From the NCBI RefSeq assembly GCF_943914685.1, contig NZ_CALUCZ010000010.1, positions 15,408-79,407 of the forward strand: DNA of 64,000 bases. Direction: 5' to 3'. Of this stretch, positions 1 to 8,236 are shown in pieces. A program made the position numbers and the translations under genes. The DNA is from an uncultured Mobiluncus sp. Lineage in GTDB: Bacteria; Actinomycetota; Actinomycetes; Actinomycetales; Actinomycetaceae. How positions within the stretch are numbered: the stretch's first letter is position 1; each line of letters starts with the position of its first letter. Below the pieces are notes generated by a model, which saw only the letters and a list, made by a program, of their open reading frames with translations, was not told the origin of the DNA and did no database searches.

Positions 1-464
1 TCGGCCGGAAAAGCCAAACGTTTGTCCAGCAGGGACAGCGGCACCCACTGGGCGGTGCAAGCCTCGTGGTCCGGGTCATGCTCCGCCGTAATCTCACCAC
101 CGGTAGCCTCCAGCAAAAAGTGGTGAACGACCTTGTGAACCCGCCGGTCAGGGCCAGAAAACCAGTAATCCATCGAGGAGAGGTAACGCACCGGACGGCA
201 CTCGATACCGGTTTCCTCCTGGACTTCACGAGCGGCAGCTTGGGGAATCGTCTCGTCCGGTTCTACGTGCCCTTTGGGCAGCAGCCATTCCAGACGACCG
301 GCGCGACCTTGACGCAAAATCAACGCGGCGCACACCTTTCCCTCAATGAGTTTCACCGCCAGCCCTCCCGCGCTGACCTCTTCCACTATCGGCAGCAGGC
401 GCCCCGAACGCGACCGGTAAAAGCCCTCGGGGGCGGGCTGATTCGATTCCGGCGCGGCTGACAT
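1..464 (-). CDS. Nudix hydrolase (MutT-like), 3' end off the window
   Basis: About 154 codons are visible; the gene runs off the left edge. A complete Nudix box lies near residues 65-87: G-x5-E-x7-RE-V-x-EE-x-GI (GHVEPDE, then REVQEETGI), which binds the Mg ion used to hydrolyse nucleoside diphosphates linked to another moiety. It is divergent from the tRNA nucleotidyltransferase gene, the arrangement of mutT4 and pcnA in Mycobacterium tuberculosis, so orthology to MutT4 is likely but substrate is unknown. The ATG at 464 is preceded by TAAAAT-CGACGT, an actinobacterial -10 box six bases from the start, so the transcript is probably leaderless. No Shine-Dalgarno sequence is visible. Confidence 0.88.
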   Translation of the reverse strand, partial: MSAAPESNQPAPEGFYRSRSGRLLPIVEEVSAGGLAVKLIEGKVCAALILRQGRAGRLEWLLPKGHVEPDETIPQAAAREVQEETGIECRPVRYLSSMDYWFSGPDRRVHKVVHHFLLEATGGEITAEHDPDHEACTAQWVPLSLLDKRLAFPA

Positions 465-476
465 ACGTCGATTTTA
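465..476 (-). promoter_or_regulatory. Leaderless -10 promoter of the Nudix gene
   Basis: On the minus strand TAAAAT is followed by six bases and then the ATG, matching the TANNNT-N6-start arrangement of leaderless actinobacterial genes. Confidence 0.5.
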
Positions 477-578
477 TATAAAATAGTGCCGAGGTTTTTC
501 TAACCGGTTGAAAACCCGGTAAAAAGTCCCGGTAATAGGCCAATCATTGTGAGGAAAACATAGCCAGAAAGGAGGGCC

Positions 579-2102
579 ATGACCGAAACGACCGCGAAAA
601 ACGCACTCCCGACCCAAACTCGCCCGGTTGCGGCAGGGGAACAGTCCGGCACGAAGGCAAGTCGGCAGGACGCGGTGCGCCGTGAGCTGGAAGCGAAAGT
701 GGTGCCTCTCGGAGAGGTGTTCGCCGCCGCCGGCTTTGAGATTGCGCTGGTCGGAGGGCCGGTACGCGATGCCCTGCTGGGGATTACCCCCCACGACCTT
801 GACCTGACCACTTCGGCGCGTCCCGACGAAACCGAGGCGGTACTGCGCTCGTGGGCGGACGCGGTGTGGGACGTGGGACGCAACTACGGTACTTTGGGAG
901 CCCGCAAAGGCGACGATGTATTCGAAATCACGACCTATCGTAGCGACGACTACCAGCGTGATTCGCGCAAACCTACCGTCAAGTTCGGCGACACGTTGGA
1001 GGGGGACCTGTTCCGCCGCGATTTCACGGTTAATGCCATCGCACTGCGCCTGCCTACCCTGGAGCTGGTGGACCCCACCGGGGGACTCAACGATTTAGCG
1101 GCCGGGATTTTGCGCACCCCTATCGACCCGGAAGAATCATTTTCGGACGACCCCCTGCGGATTATGCGCGCGGCCCGATTCGCTGCCCAACTTGAGTTTG
1201 ACGTGGATTACGAAACGATGCAGGCGATGGAAACCATGCGCGAACGGCTGAGCATTGTTTCCCCTGAGCGTGTTCAGGCCGAACTGTCCCGCCTGATGAC
1301 CGCCAAAGCGCCGCGCCGCGGGCTGGAGCTGATGGTTTATACCCAACTGGCCGACCAGGTCTTGCCCGAACTGATGGATTTGCGCGAGATGCAAGACGAA
1401 CACAAACGTCACAAGGACGTGTGGGAACACTCCTTGACCGTGCTCGACCAGGCGATTGCCCAGGAAACCGGGCCGGACGGGCCGGTGCCCGCACCGGATT
1501 TGGTGCTGCGCCTGGCGGCGATTTTGCACGATATTGGTAAGCCCGCGACCCGGCGTTTCGAGGCCGGCGGAGTCGTGACTTTCCACCAGCACGACGTGGT
1601 TGGCGCTCGGATTACCCGCGCCCGCCTGAAAGCCTTGAAATATGACAAAGCGACGATTCGTGATGTGTCCCGCCTGGTCGCTCTGCACCAGCGGTTTCAC
1701 GGCTACGGGGAACAAGTGTGGACCGATTCCGCCGTGCGCCGCTACATCACCGATGCCGGTCCCCTGCTGGAACGCCTGCATCGCCTGACTCGTGCCGACT
1801 GCACGACCCGCAACGTGAAAAAAGCTCACCGCCTAGCGGCTGCCTATGACGACCTGGAAACCCGGATTCGGGAGCTGAAAGCCCAGGAGGAACTCGACGC
1901 GGTGCGTCCCGAACTCAACGGGGACGAAATCATGGAAATCCTGGGGATTCCCGCCGGCCCGGACGTCGGCAGAGCTTATCGGTATATGCTGGCCTACCGG
2001 ATGGAACACGGTCCGGTCGGACACGATAATGCCACTGCCGTTCTGCGTGACTGGTGGGAAAAATGGCACAATGGTACGAAAGAGCAGGACAAAGCGCGGT
2101 AA
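579..2102 (+). CDS. cca: CCA tRNA nucleotidyltransferase
   Basis: 507 residues; adds or repairs the 3' CCA of tRNA in the cytoplasm. The class II nucleotidyltransferase head is at about residues 50-190: GGPVRDALLG, the metal-binding DLDLTT, and RRDFTVNAIAL. The RNA-binding segment follows with DPLRIMRAARFAAQL and ERVQAELSRLM. An HD phosphohydrolase domain is at about 300-400 (LAAILHDIGKPATRR, then a later LHQRFHGYG). This head-plus-HD layout is the usual actinobacterial PcnA/CCA enzyme. The ATG at 579 has a strong AGGAGG-type site (AAAGGAGGGCC). The first 25 or so residues are a low-complexity extension. Poly(A) polymerase activity cannot be excluded from sequence alone. Confidence 0.95.
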   Translation: MTETTAKNALPTQTRPVAAGEQSGTKASRQDAVRRELEAKVVPLGEVFAAAGFEIALVGGPVRDALLGITPHDLDLTTSARPDETEAVLRSWADAVWDVGRNYGTLGARKGDDVFEITTYRSDDYQRDSRKPTVKFGDTLEGDLFRRDFTVNAIALRLPTLELVDPTGGLNDLAAGILRTPIDPEESFSDDPLRIMRAARFAAQLEFDVDYETMQAMETMRERLSIVSPERVQAELSRLMTAKAPRRGLELMVYTQLADQVLPELMDLREMQDEHKRHKDVWEHSLTVLDQAIAQETGPDGPVPAPDLVLRLAAILHDIGKPATRRFEAGGVVTFHQHDVVGARITRARLKALKYDKATIRDVSRLVALHQRFHGYGEQVWTDSAVRRYITDAGPLLERLHRLTRADCTTRNVKKAHRLAAAYDDLETRIRELKAQEELDAVRPELNGDEIMEILGIPAGPDVGRAYRYMLAYRMEHGPVGHDNATAVLRDWWEKWHNGTKEQDKAR

Positions 2103-2155
2103 CCCCGTTTCACCCCTAGAGGCGAATCGGGAAAACTGTGGCGAGGACAGGTATC

Positions 2156-4396
2156 ATGGCAAAGGCAGCGCGACCACGCACAGTAACTGGGCAAACGGTG
2201 CGACAGGTGCGTCCCAAAAGGCGCAAACACCACTATGTCCGCAACTTTTTCCTGACCCTGCTGTTCCTCATTATCTTGGCCATTGTGGGCGCCATGGCGA
2301 CGTTCCTGGTCGTCTATGCCACGACCGAAATACCGAAACCCGCCGAGTTCGCCCGCGCCCAAGTCACCTCCGTGTACTATTCCGATGGAACCACCGAAAT
2401 CGGCAAGTTCGCCGAGGTAAACCGGGAAATTATCGAAACAAAAGACCTGCCCAAACAGATTGGTAACGCGGTCGTGGCCTCGGAGGATCGGACCTTCTGG
2501 ACCAACTCCGGAGTTGACTTGCGCGGCATCGCCCGGGCTTTCCTCAATAACGCGCGCGGCGGGGCGACACAGGGCGCTTCCACGCTGAGCCAACAGTACG
2601 TGGAACGCTACTACATGGCGGAAAACACGAACCAGGGAAATGTGGTGCAGCGCTACTGGGCGAAAGCCAAAGAAGCCATTATGGCGCTGAAAATCAACCG
2701 CCAGCAGGAAAAAGACGAAATCCTGGGCAACTATTTGAACACCATTTATTTCGGCCGCGGATCCTATGGAATCCAAGCTGCCGCGAAAGCTTATTTCGGG
2801 AAAAATGCCAAGGATATTGATTACTCCGAGGCGGCCCTGCTGTCCGGCATTATCCCCGCGCCTTCCGCATATGATCCGGCTGTGAGCCAGGAACTGGCGG
2901 AAAAACGGTGGAAACGGGTCATTAAGAATATGGCCGCCGATGGCTATATCACCCCGGAACAGCAGGCAGCAGCGCAGTTCCCAGCCACGATTCCACCCAC
3001 CCAAAGCGTGCAGGATTTCGGGGGAATGAACGGCTATTTCATGTTCCAGGCGCGTCAAGAGCTGAAAGATTTGGCTGGCTTGACCGAGGAACAAATCGAC
3101 ACGATGGGCCTGAAAATCATCACGACTTTAGACAAAGATAAAGTCAAGCTGATGGAACAGACGGTGGCGAAACTGCCGTCGGGTCATTCGGAGAACCTGC
3201 ACGTCGCGATGATTTCCACCGATCCGAAAACTGGGGAAATTATTGCGGAATATCCGGGGCAGGACTATCTGAAAGTCCAGATTAACGCCGCCACCCAGGA
3301 ACACTTCCAGGCCGGATCTACGTTTAAGCCTTTCGGAATGATTGCCTCCCTGGAACAGGGTGGGTCGTTGAACGACACCTACCCAGGGAACTCCCCACAG
3401 ACCATTCAAGGCGTGCCCATTAAGAATGCCGGGGGGGTCTCCTATGGAACCGTCACCCTAGCCCAAGCCACAGCGAAATCTGTTAACACCGCTTACGTCA
3501 CTTTGAACGCGAAAGTCGGACCGTCCTTGACCAAGGAAGTGGCGATTCGTTTGGGCTATCCCGAAAACACGCCCGGCCTAGACGATTCCCTGACGAACGT
3601 GCTGGGTTCAGCTTCTCCCACGGCGGCAAATATCGCCGAAGCTTACGGAACTATAGCCAACCAAGGAAAACGTGAGACTGTCCACATGATTCGCCAAGTC
3701 ACGGACACTTCCGGGGACATTGTCTATATGCCGTCTTTCTCGGCGGATCAGGTTGTTGAACGCAATGTTGCTCTGACCGCCACCCAAGCCCTGACGGGAG
3801 CGTTCCAGGCGGGAGGCACCGCGGTGAAAGCCCAAATTGGCCGGCCTTCCGCCGGTAAGACCGGATCTTCCACCGATAACAAGTCCGCGGTTTTCGCCGG
3901 ATTCATCCCCCAGGTGGTGACCATTGTTAGCTTGTATCAGTCCGGGCCTAACGGGGAGGAACAAGCCATCTCACCGTTTGGCGGTATCAGAGAAGTTACC
4001 GGCTCTACCTGGCCGGCGTGGCTGTGGAAACAATATATGTCTGGGGCCGTGAAAGGCCTGGAAGTCGAGCAGTTTGCGAAAGCTCAGAAGCTTAAGAAAG
4101 TGGAAGTGACCCGGTCGGAGGAACCAAGCCCCACCGAGACTGAACCGTCACTGCGTCCCAGTCCTGATGAGTCGCTGTCCCCCAGCCCGTCCCTGTCGCC
4201 TTCTCCCTCGACGCCGCGCAGTCCGGGGAATCTGCCCTCGAACGAGCCGGGGGATGGTTCGGGTGGAACCGAGCCCAGTCCCACTATTCCGGGCACTTCC
4301 GGGTTCGTGCCCAGCCCGAGTAATTCGCCAGTTCCCCCCAGTCCGGCCCCCGGTGGGGAAGGCGGCACGACCGAATCGGGTGAGCCCGTTACCTAA
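2156..4396 (+). CDS. Bifunctional class A penicillin-binding protein
   Basis: 746 residues; polymerises glycan strands and cross-links peptidoglycan outside the membrane. Order: basic cytoplasmic N-terminus, one membrane anchor (about residues 30-55, LTLLFLIILAIVGAMATFLV), GT51 transglycosylase (SEDRTFW, GGATQGASTLSQQ, KDEILGNYLNTIYFG), then transpeptidase with the SxxK motif STFKPF, SxN as SVNTAYV and KTGSS. The C-terminal 100 residues are a Pro/Ser/Thr/Glu-rich tail (PSPSLSPSPST) likely to lie in the wall. The ATG at 2156 follows GAGGACAG at good spacing; an in-frame GTG at 2138 is possible but has no such site. It is the first of two class A PBPs here; the other is at 60683. Confidence 0.94.
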   Translation: MAKAARPRTVTGQTVRQVRPKRRKHHYVRNFFLTLLFLIILAIVGAMATFLVVYATTEIPKPAEFARAQVTSVYYSDGTTEIGKFAEVNREIIETKDLPKQIGNAVVASEDRTFWTNSGVDLRGIARAFLNNARGGATQGASTLSQQYVERYYMAENTNQGNVVQRYWAKAKEAIMALKINRQQEKDEILGNYLNTIYFGRGSYGIQAAAKAYFGKNAKDIDYSEAALLSGIIPAPSAYDPAVSQELAEKRWKRVIKNMAADGYITPEQQAAAQFPATIPPTQSVQDFGGMNGYFMFQARQELKDLAGLTEEQIDTMGLKIITTLDKDKVKLMEQTVAKLPSGHSENLHVAMISTDPKTGEIIAEYPGQDYLKVQINAATQEHFQAGSTFKPFGMIASLEQGGSLNDTYPGNSPQTIQGVPIKNAGGVSYGTVTLAQATAKSVNTAYVTLNAKVGPSLTKEVAIRLGYPENTPGLDDSLTNVLGSASPTAANIAEAYGTIANQGKRETVHMIRQVTDTSGDIVYMPSFSADQVVERNVALTATQALTGAFQAGGTAVKAQIGRPSAGKTGSSTDNKSAVFAGFIPQVVTIVSLYQSGPNGEEQAISPFGGIREVTGSTWPAWLWKQYMSGAVKGLEVEQFAKAQKLKKVEVTRSEEPSPTETEPSLRPSPDESLSPSPSLSPSPSTPRSPGNLPSNEPGDGSGGTEPSPTIPGTSGFVPSPSNSPVPPSPAPGGEGGTTESGEPVT

Positions 4397-4490
4397 TTGG
4401 TATTGATTTCACAAGCCCGGTGGGGCCGGTCAACTTAGGCGGACAGCCTCGCCGAGCCCCGGCGAGTTCTCGGCTGGTTCCGGCTGGGTG

Positions 4491-4632
4491 GCTACTCTAA
4501 CATTGTTACAGTACGTTACAGTAGCTGACCCGCAGGCGGGTTAGTGGTTGGTGTATGCGCAGGTAATTGGCAGTTTAAAGGGCGGTGAAAGGGTAACTCT
4601 AAAATGTTAGAGTAGGTGTTACAGTAGCATAT
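4491..4632. repeat. 142-bp direct repeat, left copy
   Basis: It matches 6043-6184 over exactly the same length, with best conservation at the two ends (GCTACTCTAACATTGTTACA at the left, ATGTTAGAGTAGGTGTTACA at the right) and a diverged middle. Each copy has near-inverted ends (GCTACTCTAACA versus the complement of TGTTACAGTAGC, one mismatch), a perfect palindrome TAACATTGTTA (4498-4508) and three GTTACAGTA units. This copy lies just 3' of the gene at 4639-6039. I saw no target-site duplication. Confidence 0.85.
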
Positions 4633-4638
4633 AAGGCT

Positions 4639-6039
4639 CTATTGCAGCTTCCAGGAAGCACGCGGATCGTTGACGGAATTACCTTCCCAGGCAACGACTT
4701 TAAGCTTTTGCAGACGCTGCAAATGTCGCAACACAGTGGGGCGGGCAAAACCTGTGGCGTCCGCAATCTGGCCCGTTCCCAACGGTCGTCCGGCTAAACG
4801 CAAAACGTCAATGATTCGCCGGGCAGTATTCGGCAGATTCTCGGTCAGTTGGGTTGGCAGCGCATCCGAGGCCATCAGCGTCAGATGCACGAAATTCTGA
4901 TTCTGTTCATAGAGTGGATCGGTCAGGCCGACTCGTCGCATTTCAGTAAAGATACGCCGAATCCCCTCACCGAGTTCTTGGGTAACGTTCAAGTCAGACA
5001 AGACGCGGGCAATGCGGGGATTGCGTGCGTGCCGGTGAATCGACAGGGGGTCGTTCAAGTCTACGATGCCGGGAAAACGTCCTGGGCTGGTCACCTCAAT
5101 CCGATTGGTGAAAATCTCAACCCGGATGTGGTCCCCTGAAATACTGTACGACCGGTGTGTGACCGCGTTCACCAAGGCCTCGAGCCAAGCCTCTTTGGGA
5201 ATTATGGGCATATCGACAAACTTGCCATCGTTGCCCAGTGCCCGCCGGACGGGAACCAACCTTTCAATCTCTCTCGATGCCCGGTTAATCTGTTCCGGAA
5301 GGGAACCCTCGATGCGGATATCGGAACCGGCCTCAAGCATCTGGGTGTTGCCGGCGCCGCGCTCGTTACCGATGTACTTCAAGACGCGAACATAGGCGTT
5401 GGGATAATCAGTTTGGGGATGCTGGGCAAACAGTAAGTAGGCAGCCACCGTGGGTTGGGAGTCTTTGGTCAAAAGGTTGCGTGCCCGCAAGGCGCCTTCT
5501 GGGGTGGATGAGCCTAAAATCCGTTGATATTCGGCGACTTGTGCGGCGGACAGTTCGGACAGTTCCGAGGAAGGCGCGGGGGTGCCATCAAACGGAGTCG
5601 TTCCCCGGTCGTATTCAAGTTCTTTTCTTTCGGCAAAACCGAGTTTCCGGGACTCATCCCCGACCCGCAGGAAACAATCGCCGGAAGTATTTTCGTGAAC
5701 CAGATCCCCGGGTTCCACTTCCAGGATAAGGACCAGGCCATCCTTGGTGTTCAGCTCCCGAACCCGCGTTTTGACTGGTGGTCGGGTGAAATCAAAAGGA
5801 GCCTGACGGATTTCGTTGGCTTTTTCGGGTTGCACCCCGTCCACCTGACCATCACACAGACCAACCGCAATCACACCGCCTTCGGCATTGGCCATAGCAA
5901 TCAGTGGTTTTGCCAAGTCTTTGGGCTGAACCCGTCCTGACTTGCGGTCAAACCACTGGTCCTCGGGGATTTGCAACAGCAGACTGACGGCAGTGTCCGC
6001 ATCGCCGTTGAGTGCCCTCTCGATTTCAATCGAACTCAT
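4639..6039 (-). CDS. AlbA_2/Schlafen-type DNA-binding protein with GHKL-like and winged-helix regions
   Basis: 466 residues. The N-terminal 140 residues read as an AlbA_2 (Schlafen/divergent AAA-4) domain: EDQWFDRKSGRV, ANAEGGVIAVGL, and FLRVGDESRKLGF. The middle (about 270-390) matches the ATPase-like RecG-related C-terminal region of this family (EALVNAVTHRSYSISGDHIRV, broken here after 20: EALVNAVTHRSY, then GDHIRVEIF; later NPRIARVLSDL and ELGEGIRRIFTEMRR). A winged helix ends the protein (GTGQIADATGFARPTVLRHL). Such proteins are annotated as ATP-binding transcriptional regulators; some occur in defence loci, but no function is shown here. It stands alone between two 142-bp repeats. The upstream repeat supplies a leaderless promoter (TAGAGT-AGCTAC-ATG) and putative operators, so autoregulation is a reasonable inference. 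Confidence 0.85.
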   Translation of the reverse strand: MSSIEIERALNGDADTAVSLLLQIPEDQWFDRKSGRVQPKDLAKPLIAMANAEGGVIAVGLCDGQVDGVQPEKANEIRQAPFDFTRPPVKTRVRELNTKDGLVLILEVEPGDLVHENTSGDCFLRVGDESRKLGFAERKELEYDRGTTPFDGTPAPSSELSELSAAQVAEYQRILGSSTPEGALRARNLLTKDSQPTVAAYLLFAQHPQTDYPNAYVRVLKYIGNERGAGNTQMLEAGSDIRIEGSLPEQINRASREIERLVPVRRALGNDGKFVDMPIIPKEAWLEALVNAVTHRSYSISGDHIRVEIFTNRIEVTSPGRFPGIVDLNDPLSIHRHARNPRIARVLSDLNVTQELGEGIRRIFTEMRRVGLTDPLYEQNQNFVHLTLMASDALPTQLTENLPNTARRIIDVLRLAGRPLGTGQIADATGFARPTVLRHLQRLQKLKVVAWEGNSVNDPRASWKLQ

Positions 6040-6051
6040 GTAGCTACTCTA
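6040..6051 (-). promoter_or_regulatory. Leaderless promoter inside the right repeat
   Basis: On the minus strand TAGAGT is six bases before the ATG at 6039. The hexamer overlaps the palindrome TAACATTGTTA (6050-6060) at its edge, so a protein bound there would block the promoter. Confidence 0.55.
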
Positions 6052-6184
6052 ACATTGTTACAGTACGTTACAGTAGCCGGCACAAGGGCGGGTTGGCAGT
6101 TGGTATATGTGCTGGTGGTTGGCGCTTTGAGGGGTGGTGGGAGTCTAACCCTAAAATGTTAGAGTAGGTGTTACAGTAGCATAT
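6043..6184. repeat. 142-bp direct repeat, right copy
   Basis: Second copy of the repeat at 4491-4632, located directly upstream of the AlbA_2 gene and in the same orientation as the first copy. It holds the gene's probable -10 element, the palindrome at 6050-6060, tandem GTTACAGTA units about 10 bases apart, and at its other end a second outward-facing TGTTAGAGTAG. Confidence 0.85.
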
Positions 6185-6259
6185 CGCGAACGGGTTGAGA
6201 CGTGTTTTCCGACTCCACAAGCTGGTGAGTTCCTCGGCTTTGCATAACCAACCCGCGAA

Positions 6260-6289
6260 TTGGCTAAAGTCAGCGGAAAACGTTAGAAT
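6260..6289 (+). promoter_or_regulatory. Probable promoter of the rpsF operon
   Basis: TTGGCT (6260-6265) and TAGAAT (6284-6289) are 18 bases apart, with about 80 bases of leader before rpsF. The leader contains a small perfect hairpin TTGGCG-CCG-CGCCAA (6302-6316), which could take part in ribosomal-protein feedback; that is only a guess. Confidence 0.45.
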
Positions 6290-6371
6290 CGTAAGGCTGT
6301 TTTGGCGCCGCGCCAAGACGGCGACTCCTGCTCCGGAGGGACCGGGGCCGTTAAGACCAAAGGAGAGTTAT

Positions 6372-6659
6372 ATGCGGAAATACGAAATGATGGTGATTGT
6401 CGACCCCGAGGTCGATGAGCGTACTGTCGAACCCTCGATGAGCGCCCTGTTTGGCCAGGTGGAAGACCTGGGGGGCAAAGTTGAGAAACTTGATGTGTGG
6501 GGCAAGCGCAAGCTCGCCTACCCCATTCTGAAAAAGACGGACGGGATTTACGTGGTTGTCGATATGGAAACCACCCCGGAAATCGCCAAGGAATTGGACC
6601 GTCAGCTGGGTCTAAATGAGTCGATTCTGCGCACCAAACTGATGCGCAAGGATGCCTAA
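6372..6659 (+). CDS. rpsF: 30S ribosomal protein S6
   Basis: 95 residues, normal length. It begins MRKYEMMVIVDPEVDE and carries the family features VWGKRKLAYPI and YVVVDMET, ending LRTKLMRKDA. S6 pairs with S18 in the small-subunit platform, and rpsR lies two genes downstream. The ATG at 6372 is chosen because AGGAGAG precedes it; the open frame extends upstream without homology. First gene of the rpsF-ssb-rpsR-rplI cluster. Confidence 0.97.
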   Translation: MRKYEMMVIVDPEVDERTVEPSMSALFGQVEDLGGKVEKLDVWGKRKLAYPILKKTDGIYVVVDMETTPEIAKELDRQLGLNESILRTKLMRKDA

Positions 6660-6793
6660 TTTTTTTCCAATCCAACGGAGGCGAATTTTGGTCTCCAGGG
6701 TCCCTGATATGTTGAGTAGAGCCGGAGACGGCACCACGCAACGAGCGGATTTTGGCACCATGCCCCCGAATTGACTACAACTAAGGAGAAACA

Positions 6794-7351
6794 ATGGCAG
6801 GCGACACGATTATCACGGTAATAGGCAACTTGACGGCGGACCCGGAACTTCGCTGGGGTCAGTCCGGTACGGCGTTGGCTTCTTTCACGATTGCGTCAAC
6901 TCCGCGATCGTTTGACCGGGCCTCCAACAGCTGGAAAGACGGCGAAGCTCTGTTTTTGCGGTGTACCGCTTGGCGGGAGCTGGCGGAAAACGTTGCGGAA
7001 TCCCTGCACAAGGGGTCGCGCGTCATCGCGCAAGGCCGTTTGCAGCAGCGTTCTTGGGAAGCCCAAGACGGTTCTCGACGCACCTCAGTAGAGATGACGG
7101 TAGATGAGATTGGTCCGTCTTTGCGGTTCGCCACCGCCTCGGTGAACCGGACTCAGCGCGGTGAGGGTGGATTTGGCGCCAACGCGAATGGTGGCGGCTA
7201 CAACAGTGCACCTAGCACAGCTCGGCCGCAGCCCACTTACGGGGCTCCCGCCGGAGGATCTGATGGGGACGCGTGGGGTTCGCCCGCGCCAGGCTTTGGC
7301 GCCCCGGGAGCTCCGGCCGATTCCAGCTTCGACAACAATCCGCCCTTCTAA
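6794..7351 (+). CDS. ssb: Single-stranded DNA-binding protein
   Basis: 185 residues. The OB fold occupies about residues 1-115 (DTIITVIGNLTADPELRW, FLRCTAWRELAENVAESL, KGSRVIAQGRLQQRSWE). A Gly/Ala/Pro-rich linker leads to the C-terminal tip FDNNPPF, a less acidic version of the usual DDDIPF peptide that recruits replication and repair proteins. AAGGAG precedes the ATG at 6794. A 134-base gap separates it from rpsF, so it may have its own promoter, although position within the cluster is standard for actinobacteria. Confidence 0.96.
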   Translation: MAGDTIITVIGNLTADPELRWGQSGTALASFTIASTPRSFDRASNSWKDGEALFLRCTAWRELAENVAESLHKGSRVIAQGRLQQRSWEAQDGSRRTSVEMTVDEIGPSLRFATASVNRTQRGEGGFGANANGGGYNSAPSTARPQPTYGAPAGGSDGDAWGSPAPGFGAPGAPADSSFDNNPPF

Positions 7352-7445
7352 ACCGGTTTGCCGTCGTGAGGGTTTTTCTTTTCCCCGCGGCATTCCGACA
7401 CAGCACAGATAAGTTTTTCAACACGTTATATATAAGGAGATTGAT

Positions 7446-7691
7446 ATGGGTAAACAGATGCGCAATAACAACAAACCCATTAAGAAAAAGACCAACCCCC
7501 TAAAGGCTCAAAAGGTTGGCAACATTGACTACAAAGACACCGCTTTGCTGCGCAAGTTCATTTCGGATCGCGGCAAGATTCGAGCCCGGCGCGTCACCGG
7601 TGTGACCGTGCAGGAACAGCGTCAGATTGCGAAAGCGGTTAAGAACGCCCGCGAAATGGCTTTGCTGCCCTACTCCGGTTCCGGCCGCTAA
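7446..7691 (+). CDS. rpsR: 30S ribosomal protein S18
   Basis: 81 residues. It starts MGKQMRNNNKPIKKK and has the S18 core DYKDTALLRKFISDRGKI followed by RRVTGVTVQEQRQIAKAVK and the ending ALLPYSGSGR. AAGGAG lies 6 bases before the ATG. The N-terminus lacks the zinc-binding cysteines seen in some actinobacterial S18 paralogues, so this is a C-minus form, which in some species is the zinc-independent copy. Its partner S6 is encoded at the start of the cluster. Confidence 0.96.
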   Translation: MGKQMRNNNKPIKKKTNPLKAQKVGNIDYKDTALLRKFISDRGKIRARRVTGVTVQEQRQIAKAVKNAREMALLPYSGSGR

Positions 7692-7713
7692 ATTTTGAGG
7701 GAGGAAGTTAGCA

Positions 7714-8178
7714 ATGACTCAGAATACGAAAGTTGTTTTGACCCATGAAGTCGCCAAGCTCGGTAACGCTGGCGACGTGGTGGAAGTTCGCCCTGGCTAC
7801 GCGCGCAACTACCTGCTGCCCCGCCGTTTGGCGATGCCGTGGACCAAGGGATCCCAGGTGGAAATCGACCGAATGAAGGCCGCCTTGGCAAAGAAACAGA
7901 TTGCTTCGATGGAAATCGCTCAGGCAGTGCAAGCCAAACTTGCCGAGGGCGACCCGGTGTTGATTGATGCCAAGGCCAGCGCGAACGGGCGTTTGTTCGG
8001 GGCTATCACCACCGCTCAGATTGCCGCGGCGGTTAAGGAGCAAAAGGGCGCTGAAATCGACAAGCGCAAGATTGTCATCGAGCAGCCCATCAAGGCAGTC
8101 GGCACCTACCAGCTGACGGTGCGTCTGTTCGAAGAACTCACCTCACCGCTGGAAGTCACGGTGCGGGCCGAAAAGTAG
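7714..8178 (+). CDS. rplI: 50S ribosomal protein L9
   Basis: 154 residues. The N-terminal L9 domain is clear (VVLTHEVAKLGNAGDVVEVR, then GYARNYLLPRRLA), followed by the long connecting helix and the C-terminal domain (ANGRLFGAITTAQIA, IEQPIKAVGTY). Only 22 bases separate it from rpsR and a GGGAGGAAG site precedes the ATG. A terminator hairpin follows. L9 sits at the base of the L1 stalk. Confidence 0.97.
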   Translation: MTQNTKVVLTHEVAKLGNAGDVVEVRPGYARNYLLPRRLAMPWTKGSQVEIDRMKAALAKKQIASMEIAQAVQAKLAEGDPVLIDAKASANGRLFGAITTAQIAAAVKEQKGAEIDKRKIVIEQPIKAVGTYQLTVRLFEELTSPLEVTVRAEK

Positions 8179-8194
8179 AGCCTATACAGTAAAC

Positions 8195-8236
8195 GGTGCC
8201 GGGAACCTGCGGGTTTCCGGCACCGGGCATTTTTAG
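8195..8236. terminator. Bidirectional terminator between rplI and dnaB
   Basis: GGTGCCGG (8195-8202) pairs with CCGGCACC (8217-8224) and a T run follows, serving the convergent rplI and dnaB genes. Confidence 0.75.

Noticed and set aside
1994..3094. 366-codon open frame on the minus strand opposite the PBP gene
   Set aside because: Antisense to strongly conserved PBP motifs, no ribosome site and no recognisable domain.
4491..6184. Reading the 142-bp repeats as an insertion sequence
   Set aside because: No transposase motif in the enclosed protein and no target-site duplication; kept as a repeat-bounded unit instead.
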